From assembly GCA_033283165.1 (NCBI GenBank), contig JAWMQL010000001.1, forward strand, positions 1,054,001 to 1,118,000: a stretch of DNA of 64,000 bases. Reading direction: 5' to 3'. The translations under genes were made by a program, and so were the position numbers. The DNA is from JAWMQL01 sp033283165 (lineage in GTDB: Bacteria; Pseudomonadota; Gammaproteobacteria; Pseudomonadales; Halieaceae). The notes under the pieces are model-generated. The model was not told the DNA's origin. It made no database searches and was given only the letters and a program-made list of their open reading frames with translations. Position 1 is the stretch's first letter, and each line of letters opens with the position of its first letter. Shown one piece after another: positions 1 through 9,337 of the stretch.

Positions 1-917
1 TGTGGCCACTGGGCAAAGGCACGTTCGAACAATGGCAACGCTTCCTCCACGCGCCCTTCCCCGGCCAGGGTCGCCGCATGCCAGAAGATCATTTCGTGAT
101 TGCCAGGGGCCAGGGACTCAGCCTCACGATAGGCACGAAGCGCCTTATCGACCTCCCCACTGGTCAGGTACAAATCGCCCTCGTTCATCAGTTGATAAGC
201 CCGGGCGGTGGCCAATAGCCGACGTAGTTCCGCCAGCGGCTCCTCGTGGTCCTCGACCCGCAAATCGAACACCTTGCCGCCCCAGGCTGGCTCATTGGCA
301 TCGCCGCTGACAACCAGCAACGCGGCCGACTGCCTGCCGCGAATATCACCGCCCTCGCCTTCCGCCGCGTCCAGCGCCGCCATCATTCGCGCCGCGAGGT
401 CACCCCCGGCATGCTCGTACGCCGCCACCATGGCCGTGCAAACGGTGGGCTTCAACATCATATTGGCCTGCACGGCGAAGCCGTCACCGGTCAGGTTGCA
501 GTACTCCGTTATAGCCTTGTCGCCGGTGAAATTGGCGCTCACGCCGTTGCGGTCAATCATCCCCACCTGGCGCACCTCCCGGTACTCATCCGCGTCGGCG
601 AGTGCATTCAGGGCCTGCTCGGCACCCTTGCCCGCCCGCATCAGTTGCAGCCCCAACGGCCCGTAAGCGGGGTCGATAAAGGATTGAGTAGCCACCGCCC
701 CGATACCGGGCTCCGCCCAGATTACATCGGCACCGACGGAAAACCAGTGCGACTGCACCGCCGCCCCCAGTTGCCCGGTGTGGGCATCCCTGGCGACAAT
801 GGAATAGGTGTGGACCGGCCGCAATGGCTTTTCATCGGCCCCGGATCGTGCGGCCAGAAGCACCAGGACAGTGGCTATCACGCAGATATTCATTAACTTA
901 ATCGTTGCGTTCTTCAT
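1..917 (-). CDS. DUF1028 family protein, C-terminus cut by window edge
   Basis: Reading the minus strand from an ATG at 917 gives a frame open to the window edge. It starts with a signal peptide (KLMNICVIATVLVLLAA, then a small-residue cleavage region). The body is typical of DUF1028, an Ntn-hydrolase-like family of unknown reaction: 'HTYSIVARD', 'GQLGAAVQSHWFSVGA' and 'ATQSFIDPAYGPLGLQLM'. The visible C-terminal part is helical and TPR-like ('EVDKALRAYREAESLAPGN'), as in longer DUF1028 members. The start overlaps the end of the MFS gene by 20 nt, which implies translational coupling. Export to the periplasm is inferred from the signal peptide. The family assignment is fairly firm; the function is unknown. 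Confidence 0.8.
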   Translation of the reverse strand, partial: MKNATIKLMNICVIATVLVLLAARSGADEKPLRPVHTYSIVARDAHTGQLGAAVQSHWFSVGADVIWAEPGIGAVATQSFIDPAYGPLGLQLMRAGKGAEQALNALADADEYREVRQVGMIDRNGVSANFTGDKAITEYCNLTGDGFAVQANMMLKPTVCTAMVAAYEHAGGDLAARMMAALDAAEGEGGDIRGRQSAALLVVSGDANEPAWGGKVFDLRVEDHEEPLAELRRLLATARAYQLMNEGDLYLTSGEVDKALRAYREAESLAPGNHEMIFWHAATLAGEGRVEEALPLFERAFAQWP

Positions 918-2184
918 TTACCCCTCCACCGGGCTGACCCATCGAGTATTCAACCTTTCCGGTTCGATCTCTTGTGCGTGTGGCGCCCTGCGTGCCCAGG
1001 AGCCTGGCGATCACGGCAAGGCCGGCCAGGGCAAAGCCTGGCAATACCGTGGGGAAACTCCACAGGTCCACCAGCCCGCCCATGATCAGGGCACCTATCG
1101 CCGGAGCGCCCATGGCGATCATGCTCCACAGACTGAGTACGCGGCCGCGGTAGGCATCGTCAACCTGTAATTGCACCAGGGCCTGGCTGGTGGTGCCGGC
1201 CATGGTGGTGAGCAGGCTGACGGCACCAATCAGCGTCACAAAAATAAGCAGGTGGTCAAGCCACCCGAGTGACGCTACCAGCAGCGCATTCAACAGCAGG
1301 CTGGCGCCCAGTATCTTCAACAGCCTCTGTTCGCTACCGGTCTGCCGGCTGATAACCAGTCCCCCGAGAATAGCGCCTGCTCCGGCACTGGCGGTCAGGG
1401 TCGCGAGGGTAGCGGCGTCCCCATCCAGCAGTTGGCCGGATACGGCCGGCAGCATCTCGATCACTGTCCGCCCAAGGAGCGCGTTCACCAGGGTGAAACC
1501 AAACACCAGCCTGATCGCTTCGTGGCTGCGGGTATAAGCCAGGCCGCCGAGCATTTGCCGGTAAAAACCGTGGCTTTGCCCGCTTGCTTGTTGCGGCACC
1601 CGGCCTGGGATGGCGTAGAGAAACGGCAGCGCAAATAAGGTCAACAGGGCCGCGCTGATAAAGGCAAGGGCTGGCGAACCCAACTGCAGCAACCAGGCTC
1701 CCAGCGCCGGACCGAGGATACGCGAGGTGTTGAAGGTGGTGGCGGAGTAGCCGATGGCGCTGGGTAGCGACCCGCGGGGAACCAGCGAAGGCACCATGGC
1801 CAGGCGGAACGGCGTATGCGCCGACGTCGCCAACCCGAGACCGGCCGATATCAGCAGCAACGCGGGCAGGCCGAACAGGCCGGACAGGGAAGTAAAACTC
1901 GCGATGGCCGCCAGGGCGCCGTGCAGACTGACCGTCACCAGCAGACCGTTGCGCGGATTGATGCGGTCCGAAACGATACCGAATAGTGGCGACAGGAGCA
2001 GTGCCGGCGCCAGCATGAGGCCTGCCACCGCGCCGACCCAGACCGCTGATTCCGTCAGGTTCCAGGCGCTCCAGCCGAGCAGGAAGCGCAGGGTCCAACT
2101 GCCCAGGGTGGAAAAAACGGCGCCCGGGAAATAGCGCCGGTAGACCGGCGATGCGAATGCGGACAGGTGCGCCTGTTCGCTCAT
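898..2184 (-). CDS. MFS transporter
   Basis: A 428-residue hydrophobic protein with about 12 predicted membrane segments. It shows the MFS loop signature between helices 2 and 3 ('GIVSDRINPRNGLLVTVS') and pseudo-symmetric halves of roughly 200 residues. It resembles the enterobactin-exporter/DHA-like branch (MFS_3), but the sequence does not show the substrate. Its ATG overlaps the putA stop as ATGA, and its own end overlaps the DUF1028 start, so it is the middle gene of a three-gene operon. A role in export or uptake linked to proline catabolism is only an inference from position. Confidence 0.85.
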   Translation of the reverse strand: MSEQAHLSAFASPVYRRYFPGAVFSTLGSWTLRFLLGWSAWNLTESAVWVGAVAGLMLAPALLLSPLFGIVSDRINPRNGLLVTVSLHGALAAIASFTSLSGLFGLPALLLISAGLGLATSAHTPFRLAMVPSLVPRGSLPSAIGYSATTFNTSRILGPALGAWLLQLGSPALAFISAALLTLFALPFLYAIPGRVPQQASGQSHGFYRQMLGGLAYTRSHEAIRLVFGFTLVNALLGRTVIEMLPAVSGQLLDGDAATLATLTASAGAGAILGGLVISRQTGSEQRLLKILGASLLLNALLVASLGWLDHLLIFVTLIGAVSLLTTMAGTTSQALVQLQVDDAYRGRVLSLWSMIAMGAPAIGALIMGGLVDLWSFPTVLPGFALAGLAVIARLLGTQGATRTRDRTGKVEYSMGQPGGGVNEERND

Positions 2185-5100
2185 TCAAGCAGGCTGAACA
2201 ACTGGGTGTTGCCGCCCTTGGCAACCACGTTATCGGTGCGGGTTTTTTCCGTGGCAAAGCGCAGCAGGTAGTGCGGCCCACCGGCCTTGGGGCCGGTGCC
2301 GGACAGACCCTGGCCGCCAAAGGGATTCACCCCGACCACGGCCCCCACCATATTGCGGTTGATGTAGGTATTGCCCACACGCGTGGCGTTGAACACGTCC
2401 CGGGCAAAGCCGTCTATTCGACTGTGCACTCCCAGGGTGAGGCCGTAGCCGCATGCATTGATATCTGACAGCACCCGGGGCAGATCGGCGACCTTGTAGC
2501 GAATCACGTGCAGGATCGGCCCGAAGACTTCCCGCTCCAGTTGCGCCAGGCGCTGGATCTCGTACACCTGTGGCGGGAAGAAGTAGCCCTGTGCATGGCT
2601 GGCGTCCAGTTCGCAGGCGGCCAGTAGCCTGCCCTCGTTGCGCATGCGCAACTCGTGCCGCTCCAGCATCTGCCGGGCGTCCAGGTCAATCACGGGACCG
2701 ACATCGGTGCTGAGGGCGGCAGGGTTGCCGATGTTGAGTTCGCGCATGGCGCCGGCCAGCATCTCGATCACCCGCTCGGCGATGTCTTCCTGCAGGTACA
2801 GTACCCGCAGTGCACTACAGCGCTGACCGGCACTCTGGAACGCCGACGTAATGACGTCGTCGACCACCTGTTCCGGCAGCGCGGTGGCATCCACCAGCAT
2901 CACGTTTAGACCGCCGGTTTCCGCGATCAGGGGCACGATGGGGCCCTCCCGCTCCGCCAATTGACGGCTGATCACTCGGGCGGTGTCGGTACCGCCGGTG
3001 AACGCGACGCCGGCAATACGCGGGTCCGACACCAAAGCCCCTCCCACCTCCACCCCGTCACCAGGCAACAGTTGTACCACGTCACCCGGTATGCCCGCCT
3101 GCAGCAGTAACTTCACCGCGCGCGCCGCGATCAACGGTGTCTGTTCGGCAGGTTTCGCGATAACCGCGTTGCCCGCGGCGAGTGCGGCGCTCACCTGGCC
3201 GGTAAAAATTGCCAGCGGAAAATTCCAGGGACTGATACAGAGGAAGACGCCGCGGCCGTGCAGGCTCAACTCGTTCACCTCCCCGGTGGGACCGGGCAGG
3301 GCCAGCGGGGCGCTGAACCGCGCCCGGCACTGCTGGGCGTAGTAGCGGCAAAAATCCACCGCCTCGCGTACTTCCGACAACGCATCGTCAATCGTGCGCC
3401 CCGCCTCCGCCACGATCAGGCCGATCAGGCCGGCCATGTCCGCCTCCATCAGCTCCGCGACCCGTTCCAGGCAGGCGGCGCGGCGCTCTCCCCCGGCAGC
3501 ATCCCAGGCGGGCTGGGCTGCTACGGCCCGGTCCAGTGCCGTGCGGATTACCTCGGGGCCGGCTTCCAGCACGGTGCCGACAGCCTGCTGCCGGTTTGCC
3601 GGGCTGCATACCGTGCGCCCCTCGCCGGGCAGACTATCGCCTCCCACCAGCGGCGCCGAGCGATACTTGTCTTTGCCTGCCTGCATGATCGCCTGCAACA
3701 GGGGCGCAACTTCCAGGGGCGCGGACAGATCGATACCCCGCGCGTTGTCCCAGGGCCGGGGAGCGTCCTGGTACAGTTTGCGCGGCACGGGAATCTTGCT
3801 GTGCCGGGCGACCGCGTGGGAGCGCGTTTCTTCCAGCGGGTCGCGCAACAGCTCATCCGGTCGCACTTCGGCGTCCAGGAAGCGGTTGACGAAGGAACTG
3901 TTGGCACCGTTTTCCAGCAGCCGCCGCACCAGGTAGGGCAACAGGTCACGGTGGTTGCCTACCGGCGCGTAGACGCGCACCGCCGTCTCGGGATGCTGGT
4001 CCAGTACCTCGTCATACAGCAGTTGGCCCATGCCGTGCAGCCGCTGAAATTCGAAGTGCAGGCCGCCACGGGTCAGTTCCTGCACCAGCGCCACGGTATG
4101 GGCATTGTGGGTGGCGAACTGGGGAAAGATGTCGTCCTGGGCCGACAGCAGAATCTCGGCACAGACGTGGTAGGACAGATCCGAGTGGCACTTGCGGGTG
4201 AACACCGGGTAGTCGGGCAGGCCCTGCTCCTGGGCGTGCTTTATCTCGCCGTCCCAGTAGGCACCCTTCACCAGCCGTACCATGAAACGCCGATTACAGG
4301 ACCGTGCGAGCTGGATCAACCACCGCGCCAGGTGACTGGCCCGCTTCTGGTAGGCCTGCAGGACAAAACCCAGGCCCTCCCAGTGGTCCAGGTCCGGGTC
4401 GCGCGCCAGCGCTTCGAAAATATCCAGGGACAGGTCCAGCCGATCGCACTCCTCGGCGTCGATACTGAAGCCGATGCGGCCTTCTTTCGCCATCAGCGCG
4501 AGCGCCTTGACCCGCGGCAGCAGCTCCTTCATCACGCGCTGCTTCTGGCGGAATTCGTAGCGCGGGTGCAGCGCCGACAACTTGACCGATATGCCGTTGG
4601 CCTCGCGCACGGTGGCCGAGGTTCCCGCCGCCACGATACGCCGGATCGCCTCGGCGTAGGAACGGTAATAGCGCTGGGCGTCCTCGTCGGTCCGTGCGCC
4701 CTCGCCGAGCATGTCGAAGGAAAACCGTGTGCCGGGGCGATTATCGGCCTCGCCACGGTTCAGGGCCTCATCGATGGTCCGGCCCAGTACATACTGTCCC
4801 CCCATGATGCGCATGGCCTGCAATACCGCACGGCGCACTACCGGTTCGCCGAGGGAACTGACCAGCCGCTTCATCCAGGAACTGGTGTCACGGGTCACCT
4901 CGTCGTCCAGGGTGACCACCTTGCCGGTGAGCATCAGGCCCCACACCGAGGCGTTGACAAAGCGGGAAGCAGAACGCCCCTTGTGGGCCGCCCAGTCGCC
5001 CGACAGGATCTTTTCGGCAATCAATCGATCCGCGGTGTCCTCATCCGGCACCCGCAGCAGCGACTCCGCCAGGCACATGAGGGCAATCCCCTCCTTGTTG

Positions 5101-5315
5101 GAGAGGCCGAATTCCTGCAGGAACGCATCCAGTGTGCCAGCCTCGTCGCGTTGCGCGCGGCAGCGGGACACCAGGTCAATCGCACCCTGCAATACCGCTG
5201 CACGCCGCTCCGGGGACAGGGCGCAGGCCGCCGCGAGTTCCGCCATGCAGGCCGGCTCGTCGGCGTGTGTGGCCTGCCGAACCTGGTTTCTCAGTGTTTC
5301 CAGCGACTGCTCCAT
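2181..5315 (-). CDS. putA: Bifunctional proline dehydrogenase / L-glutamate-gamma-semialdehyde dehydrogenase
   Basis: It oxidises proline to P5C with FAD and then glutamate semialdehyde to glutamate with NAD+. The N-terminal half carries the PRODH barrel ('IGFSIDAEECDRLDLSLDIF', 'RFMVRLVKGAYWDGEIK'). The C-terminal half is an aldehyde dehydrogenase with 'SPWNFPLAIFTGQ', general-base region 'LIAETGGLNVM' and nucleophile Cys in 'FQSAGQRCSALRV'. At 1044 residues it lacks the N-terminal ribbon-helix-helix repressor domain of E. coli PutA and the extra C-terminal domain, so it should not self-regulate. I chose the ATG at 5315 because GAGG lies 8 nt before it; the ATG at 5339 has no ribosome site. 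It overlaps the MFS start by ATGA. Confidence 0.96.
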   Translation of the reverse strand: MEQSLETLRNQVRQATHADEPACMAELAAACALSPERRAAVLQGAIDLVSRCRAQRDEAGTLDAFLQEFGLSNKEGIALMCLAESLLRVPDEDTADRLIAEKILSGDWAAHKGRSASRFVNASVWGLMLTGKVVTLDDEVTRDTSSWMKRLVSSLGEPVVRRAVLQAMRIMGGQYVLGRTIDEALNRGEADNRPGTRFSFDMLGEGARTDEDAQRYYRSYAEAIRRIVAAGTSATVREANGISVKLSALHPRYEFRQKQRVMKELLPRVKALALMAKEGRIGFSIDAEECDRLDLSLDIFEALARDPDLDHWEGLGFVLQAYQKRASHLARWLIQLARSCNRRFMVRLVKGAYWDGEIKHAQEQGLPDYPVFTRKCHSDLSYHVCAEILLSAQDDIFPQFATHNAHTVALVQELTRGGLHFEFQRLHGMGQLLYDEVLDQHPETAVRVYAPVGNHRDLLPYLVRRLLENGANSSFVNRFLDAEVRPDELLRDPLEETRSHAVARHSKIPVPRKLYQDAPRPWDNARGIDLSAPLEVAPLLQAIMQAGKDKYRSAPLVGGDSLPGEGRTVCSPANRQQAVGTVLEAGPEVIRTALDRAVAAQPAWDAAGGERRAACLERVAELMEADMAGLIGLIVAEAGRTIDDALSEVREAVDFCRYYAQQCRARFSAPLALPGPTGEVNELSLHGRGVFLCISPWNFPLAIFTGQVSAALAAGNAVIAKPAEQTPLIAARAVKLLLQAGIPGDVVQLLPGDGVEVGGALVSDPRIAGVAFTGGTDTARVISRQLAEREGPIVPLIAETGGLNVMLVDATALPEQVVDDVITSAFQSAGQRCSALRVLYLQEDIAERVIEMLAGAMRELNIGNPAALSTDVGPVIDLDARQMLERHELRMRNEGRLLAACELDASHAQGYFFPPQVYEIQRLAQLEREVFGPILHVIRYKVADLPRVLSDINACGYGLTLGVHSRIDGFARDVFNATRVGNTYINRNMVGAVVGVNPFGGQGLSGTGPKAGGPHYLLRFATEKTRTDNVVAKGGNTQLFSLLE

Positions 5316-5392
5316 GGTGAATGCCTCACACGGTTCCATCTATAGTATGTAGCAGATTATCCGGGAGCCTGTAATCGTCGTCCCCACCTCTT

Positions 5393-5466
5393 CGTCGTCC
5401 CCGCGGAAGCGGGGATCCAGACATTCATCAACCCAATGGATTCCCGCCTGCGCGGGAATGACGGGA
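5393..5466. repeat. Two-hairpin intergenic repeat (REP-like)
   Basis: Two GC-rich hairpins sit between putA and the SDR gene: CCCCGC-GGAA-GCGGGG at 5399-5414 and TTCCCGC-CTGC-GCGGGAA at 5441-5458. A short spacer separates them, with CGTC and GACG at the outer edges. This is the general form of dispersed proteobacterial intergenic repeats ('cgtcattcccgcg...ggatccccgc'). The hairpins could act as a transcript stabiliser or terminator for the SDR operon end or protect the putA upstream region. No transposase lies next to it. Only one copy is visible in this window. Confidence 0.7.
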
Positions 5467-5476
5467 GTACACGAGT

Positions 5477-6238
5477 TCAGGCGTTGAAGAGATAGCCCCC
5501 GTCCACCACCAGGGTTTCGCCGGTGATAAAGCTCGCCCGGTCGGAGGACAGGAACATCACCGCATCAGCGATCTCCTCGGGGCGCCCCCAGCGTTTCATG
5601 GCGGTGCGCTCCACCAGGGTTTTGTCCAGGTCGCCCATGTTTGCCACGGGCGCGGTCATCCGGGTCACGATGTGACCGGCGGCCACGCAGTTGCTGCGTA
5701 CACCCCGCTCCGCCCACAGCGCCGCCTGGGTTCGCGCCAGTTGCACCATGCCGGCCTTGCCGGCGCCATAGCCGGGCACGAAGGGATTGGACATGAAGGA
5801 GGTCAGCGAGGCGATCCCCACCACACTGGCCCCGCCGGGCAGCGCACTGGCCGACAGCTTGTCGAGGCAGGCCTCGGACAGGTTGTGCCCGGCCACGAGG
5901 TGCACCCGGACCATCTCCTCGAACGCGGCGATGCGATCACCCAGCGCCGCACTCTCGGCGAATTTCACGCTGCCCGCATTGTTGACCAGGATATCCAGCC
6001 CGTCGAGGCTGTCGGCCACGGCCAATATCTCACGATCATCCGTGACGCGTAACTGGCGATAATCGAAGCCGCCCAGTGCTTCTTCATAGTCTGACGCGTC
6101 GTTGCGGGTCCCGGTAATGGTCACCCGGGCCCCCGCGGCAGCGAAGCCCCGTGCACAGGCCAGGCCAATACCGCTGGTGCCCCCGGTCACCAGCACCCGG
6201 GCCCCGTCGAAGTCGTAATTCACCGTTGCAGTCGCCAT
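5477..6238 (-). CDS. SDR family NAD(P)-dependent oxidoreductase
   Basis: A 253-residue classical short-chain dehydrogenase. It has the Rossmann glycine motif TGGTSGIG near residue 18, 'NNAG' near residue 87, an active-site Ser followed by 'YGAGK' (Tyr and Lys), and the C-terminal 'FLSSDRASFITGETLVVDGG'. The fold and cofactor class are certain; the substrate is not visible. It lies 25 nt downstream of a sulfotransferase gene on the same strand, so the two are probably co-transcribed with the MBL and SRPBCC genes. Confidence 0.9.
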   Translation of the reverse strand: MATATVNYDFDGARVLVTGGTSGIGLACARGFAAAGARVTITGTRNDASDYEEALGGFDYRQLRVTDDREILAVADSLDGLDILVNNAGSVKFAESAALGDRIAAFEEMVRVHLVAGHNLSEACLDKLSASALPGGASVVGIASLTSFMSNPFVPGYGAGKAGMVQLARTQAALWAERGVRSNCVAAGHIVTRMTAPVANMGDLDKTLVERTAMKRWGRPEEIADAVMFLSSDRASFITGETLVVDGGYLFNA

Positions 6239-6263
6239 GACATATTCCCGTTATCCGGACAGC

Positions 6264-7523
6264 TCAGCCGCCTTCCGCCCTGGCCGGAAAGGCATCGAAA
6301 TAAAATTGAAATTGTTCGCGCAATGCCGCGGGATCGAGGCCAAAATCACCCGGCAGGTCGTACACCACGCGCCCCCCCTTCTCCCGCGGATGGGCGGCCA
6401 GGAATGCCTGCATTTCCTGCTGCGCCCGCTCGTTCAGATCCAGCCCGGCCACCGCGTAGATTCGCTTGACCATCGCGATATCGTCCGCCATGAACTCGTG
6501 GAACGGCACATGAATGGTCTGCCCCGGTGGCAACAGGTGGATGGTTGCCTCGCAGCGTTCCAGCATGTGGCGGATCCGCGCCGGCCAGTACTCCGCGAGC
6601 GCCTGCAGGATGGGCCGCTTGCGATTCACCCGCTGGCCATAGGCCAGCATCGTCAGGGTGGACTGTATGACCGCCACCGGGTCGCGGTGGGTCACGACAA
6701 AGGTCGCATCCGGAAACACCTGCACTAACTCCGGGAGGTTCTCCAGGTGCATGGGAGATTTCAATACCCAGCGCCGTGGCCGGTCCGCACCCTGCTGGAA
6801 CTGCAGGCACTTCAGCACGGTGCGCATGTACTCGTAATGGGGCAGCTGATCCATGGCCAGGTAGTAGTCCCGCCACCGCGGCGAGTGGCTGAACCACTCG
6901 TAGTTGTAGGAGGCGCAATTCGGCAGCATCAACTCGATCTCCTCGTTGATGTGGTCCGGGTCCATCGGGTGCATGGCGGCCAGGTACGGCACCATCTGCT
7001 GCATCTGTTCCCAGTTGCCGGCACAGCGCCGGTAACGCGGATCGCTACCGTCCGGCAACGGTTCCTCGCCGGGCTGTGGCACCGGCTGCTCGGATTCCCA
7101 CAGGGGCATCGCGCGCAGGCGGGAATCCGCCGCCAGCAGGTTCAACAGGTGGGTGGTCCCGGTGCGGGGAAGGCCCACCACGATGATCGGCTGCTCGAAG
7201 TCCTCGTCGTGGATTTCCGGGTGGCGTTGCAACAGGTCGTGGATCAACAGCCGGTTCTTCATGTGGCTGACCAGCCGATTGCGCAGGCCGAGACGGCCAA
7301 TCCCGGTCAGGCCCTCGTCCTGTTCCCACTCGGCGCAGATCACGTCCAGCCGCCCGGTAAACTCCAGCGGACCGAAATCCGCCAGGCCGGTCAGCTCCCT
7401 GGCCTCCCGCAGGATGTCCTCCCGATCAAAGTGCACGTCCAGGGTCTCGCCATAGGCGAGCGCGGCGCGCTGCGCGTCATTGTGGACCGGCTCCGCCAGG
7501 TCATCAATGCGTATGGTCGTCAT
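6264..7523 (-). CDS. Sulfotransferase family protein
   Basis: A 419-residue protein with the PAPS-binding signatures of the sulfotransferase superfamily. The 5'-phosphosulfate loop is 'IIVVGLPRTGTTHLLNLL' near residue 114, and the 3'-phosphate site is 'TFVVTHRDPVAVIQS' near residue 277. Length and the N-terminal extension match bacterial Sulfotransfer_3-type proteins, which are often found in lipid or steroid gene sets. The acceptor is unknown. It is followed by the SDR and preceded 10 nt upstream by the MBL hydrolase. Given the MBL neighbour of alkylsulfatase type, sulfation or desulfation of a lipid-like alcohol is a reasonable but untested idea. Confidence 0.85.
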   Translation of the reverse strand: MTTIRIDDLAEPVHNDAQRAALAYGETLDVHFDREDILREARELTGLADFGPLEFTGRLDVICAEWEQDEGLTGIGRLGLRNRLVSHMKNRLLIHDLLQRHPEIHDEDFEQPIIVVGLPRTGTTHLLNLLAADSRLRAMPLWESEQPVPQPGEEPLPDGSDPRYRRCAGNWEQMQQMVPYLAAMHPMDPDHINEEIELMLPNCASYNYEWFSHSPRWRDYYLAMDQLPHYEYMRTVLKCLQFQQGADRPRRWVLKSPMHLENLPELVQVFPDATFVVTHRDPVAVIQSTLTMLAYGQRVNRKRPILQALAEYWPARIRHMLERCEATIHLLPPGQTIHVPFHEFMADDIAMVKRIYAVAGLDLNERAQQEMQAFLAAHPREKGGRVVYDLPGDFGLDPAALREQFQFYFDAFPARAEGG

Positions 7524-7532
7524 GCCCTCACC

Positions 7533-8849
7533 TTAATCGATAATCTCGCTCAGGGAACGGCTGTCGCCGCCTTCCAGCAATTTGATCTGGTGCTGCAACC
7601 ACCCCACCAGCCAGAAATTGCCCGTGGTGCACCAGTCCTCCGCCTCCTCCAGCAGGACCCGGTGCACCTCGATGGACAACTGCCTCGCGTCCGGGTTATC
7701 GGGTTCCGCCGACAGCACGATGTCCAGCAGTTGCAGGGCCTCCTCCCGCCGTCCCTGCTGCAGCTTCTGGCGCGCGCGTTCTAACAGAGCGGCGCTACCA
7801 GCCAGTTCCAGCAGGTCGCTGTCAATGGCACTGCGCGGCACGCTGTACAGCTCCGTGGTCGATTCGTGTTTGAACCAGCCGGCGTAGTTTTCCCAGATGG
7901 CGCGCACGCTCCAGCTAACCTTGCCGTAACCCTGGCCCACCTCGCACTCCGGCGGCAACTCGATGTCCTGCATCAGGGTGTGGAGGGCCTTGCCCTCATT
8001 CATGCCGGCCACGGTCTCGTCGTGTACATGCAGAATCGCGTCGCGGATGGCTTTCACCTCGCGCCGGATCAGTTCCCTGCCGACGATCGGCTCGTGGTGC
8101 CCGTACAGGATCATCTCCGGCTCGAGGTCGAGCACCGTCTGCGCCGCCTGGGCGCAGGTCAGGGCGTCTCGGTAGCGATCCCCCCGGATCGTCACCAGGT
8201 TGGGGAAATGCCCGAAGGGACAGCCGAACAGGTTGCCGGTAAAACAGATCCGGTGCCGGGGTAACCACACCACCAGGGAGTCGTTGGTCTCGGCTCCCAT
8301 CTGGGCGATCAACTCCACCTGCAGGTCACCGCAAGTGAAACTGTGTCGCTGGTCGAATACCCGGTCCGGAACGGGCCGATCCTGGGGATTGATATCCGTG
8401 TACCCGGCGCGGGCGTAGTCCTGGAATACCCTGACGAAGTCATCGGTGAAGCGAAAGGCGGAGCGCGCCTGCCGGAAGGGTGCCAGCCGCGCGTCATAGG
8501 CCTGGTGCTCCTGGTTGTTGGCCTGGGCGATAACCTCCAGGCCCGGGTTGCGATCGCGAAAGTAACGGGCACCTCCCACATGGTCCACGTGACCCTGCGT
8601 AAATACCAGCTGCCGGATTCGCCCGCTCAGGTCGCCGGCCAGGCTCTCGAGGTTGTGCAGGTGCACCGGGGCCTCGAACCCCATGCCCGAGTTGATCAGC
8701 ACGCAACCGTCCCTCGTTTCCAGCAGGTAGACGTTGGAGTTACCCTCGGACAGGCAGATAAATTCGTTGATGCGCTGACAGCGGCCAAACTGCGCGGCCT
8801 CCGGTGCCACCGGTCGGGTCTTGTACAGTGGCTCGCCGCGTTCACTCAT
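7533..8849 (-). CDS. MBL-fold metallo-hydrolase with alkylsulfatase-like C-terminus
   Basis: A 438-residue metallo-beta-lactamase-fold protein. The metal motif reads 'FTQGHVDHVGGARYF', where the first His of the usual HxHxDH is Gln. Later ligand regions include 'LVVWLPRHRICFTGNLFG' and 'MILYGHHEPIVG'. After the catalytic domain comes a helical region ('GNFWLVGWLQHQIKLL') like the dimerisation region of alkyl sulfatases. I placed the start at 8849 because this ATG overlaps the SRPBCC stop as ATGA. An upstream in-frame start at 8933 lies inside the neighbour. Hydrolysis of a sulfate or thioester is possible; the substrate is unknown. Confidence 0.85.
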   Translation of the reverse strand: MSERGEPLYKTRPVAPEAAQFGRCQRINEFICLSEGNSNVYLLETRDGCVLINSGMGFEAPVHLHNLESLAGDLSGRIRQLVFTQGHVDHVGGARYFRDRNPGLEVIAQANNQEHQAYDARLAPFRQARSAFRFTDDFVRVFQDYARAGYTDINPQDRPVPDRVFDQRHSFTCGDLQVELIAQMGAETNDSLVVWLPRHRICFTGNLFGCPFGHFPNLVTIRGDRYRDALTCAQAAQTVLDLEPEMILYGHHEPIVGRELIRREVKAIRDAILHVHDETVAGMNEGKALHTLMQDIELPPECEVGQGYGKVSWSVRAIWENYAGWFKHESTTELYSVPRSAIDSDLLELAGSAALLERARQKLQQGRREEALQLLDIVLSAEPDNPDARQLSIEVHRVLLEEAEDWCTTGNFWLVGWLQHQIKLLEGGDSRSLSEIID

Positions 8850-9337
8850 TGTTTGCCTCCGCCGCTGTCGCGGGCACTGGACTGTGTCTGCCGGTACAGG
8901 GACTCGGCATGGACTTTCAATCCACGGGCGCACAGGTTGAAGCCGCGCTCGACCGCTGCACCCAATTGTTCGACCATGGGGCGGGCCATCGCACCACTGA
9001 ACTCATCCACGGTCCAGTAGCGACAGCTGTGTTCGTCAACCGGCGTGACCCGCTGGGTCCGGTCGGCGTGAATGGGATCACCCGGACGATTTTCCATCGA
9101 CCAGACGATGGTATGACAGGGCTCCAGACGGGTGATGGTCTCGACCTGGGTCTGCAGCCCGTTGCCCAGGTCGACCTGCATTTCCAGCGCCGAGCCCACC
9201 TCGGCCCTGCCGCGAATCTCGGGACAGAACGCATTCCAGTCCTTGTAAGCGGGAAAATCCAGCAACACCTGCCAGACGAGTTCCGCCGGGGCCTGGATCA
9301 GCACCTCATCTGAAGAAACACTGCATTTGTCGCTCAT
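8846..9337 (-). CDS. SRPBCC family protein
   Basis: A 163-residue START/Bet v 1-like fold protein with the typical opening 'VLIQAPAELVWQVLLDFPAY' and 'FCPEIRG', followed by beta strands and a long C-terminal helix. Such proteins bind hydrophobic ligands in a deep cavity; the ligand here is unknown. AGGAG lies just before the ATG. It is the first gene of a four-gene minus-strand set (SRPBCC, MBL, sulfotransferase, SDR) and overlaps the MBL start by ATGA. Confidence 0.85.
   Translation of the reverse strand: MSDKCSVSSDEVLIQAPAELVWQVLLDFPAYKDWNAFCPEIRGRAEVGSALEMQVDLGNGLQTQVETITRLEPCHTIVWSMENRPGDPIHADRTQRVTPVDEHSCRYWTVDEFSGAMARPMVEQLGAAVERGFNLCARGLKVHAESLYRQTQSSARDSGGGKQ

Noticed and set aside
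3258..5345. A 695-codon open frame antisense to putA
   Set aside because: It lies wholly opposite a gene with clear PRODH motifs, has no recognisable domain and follows from high GC and codon bias of the real gene.
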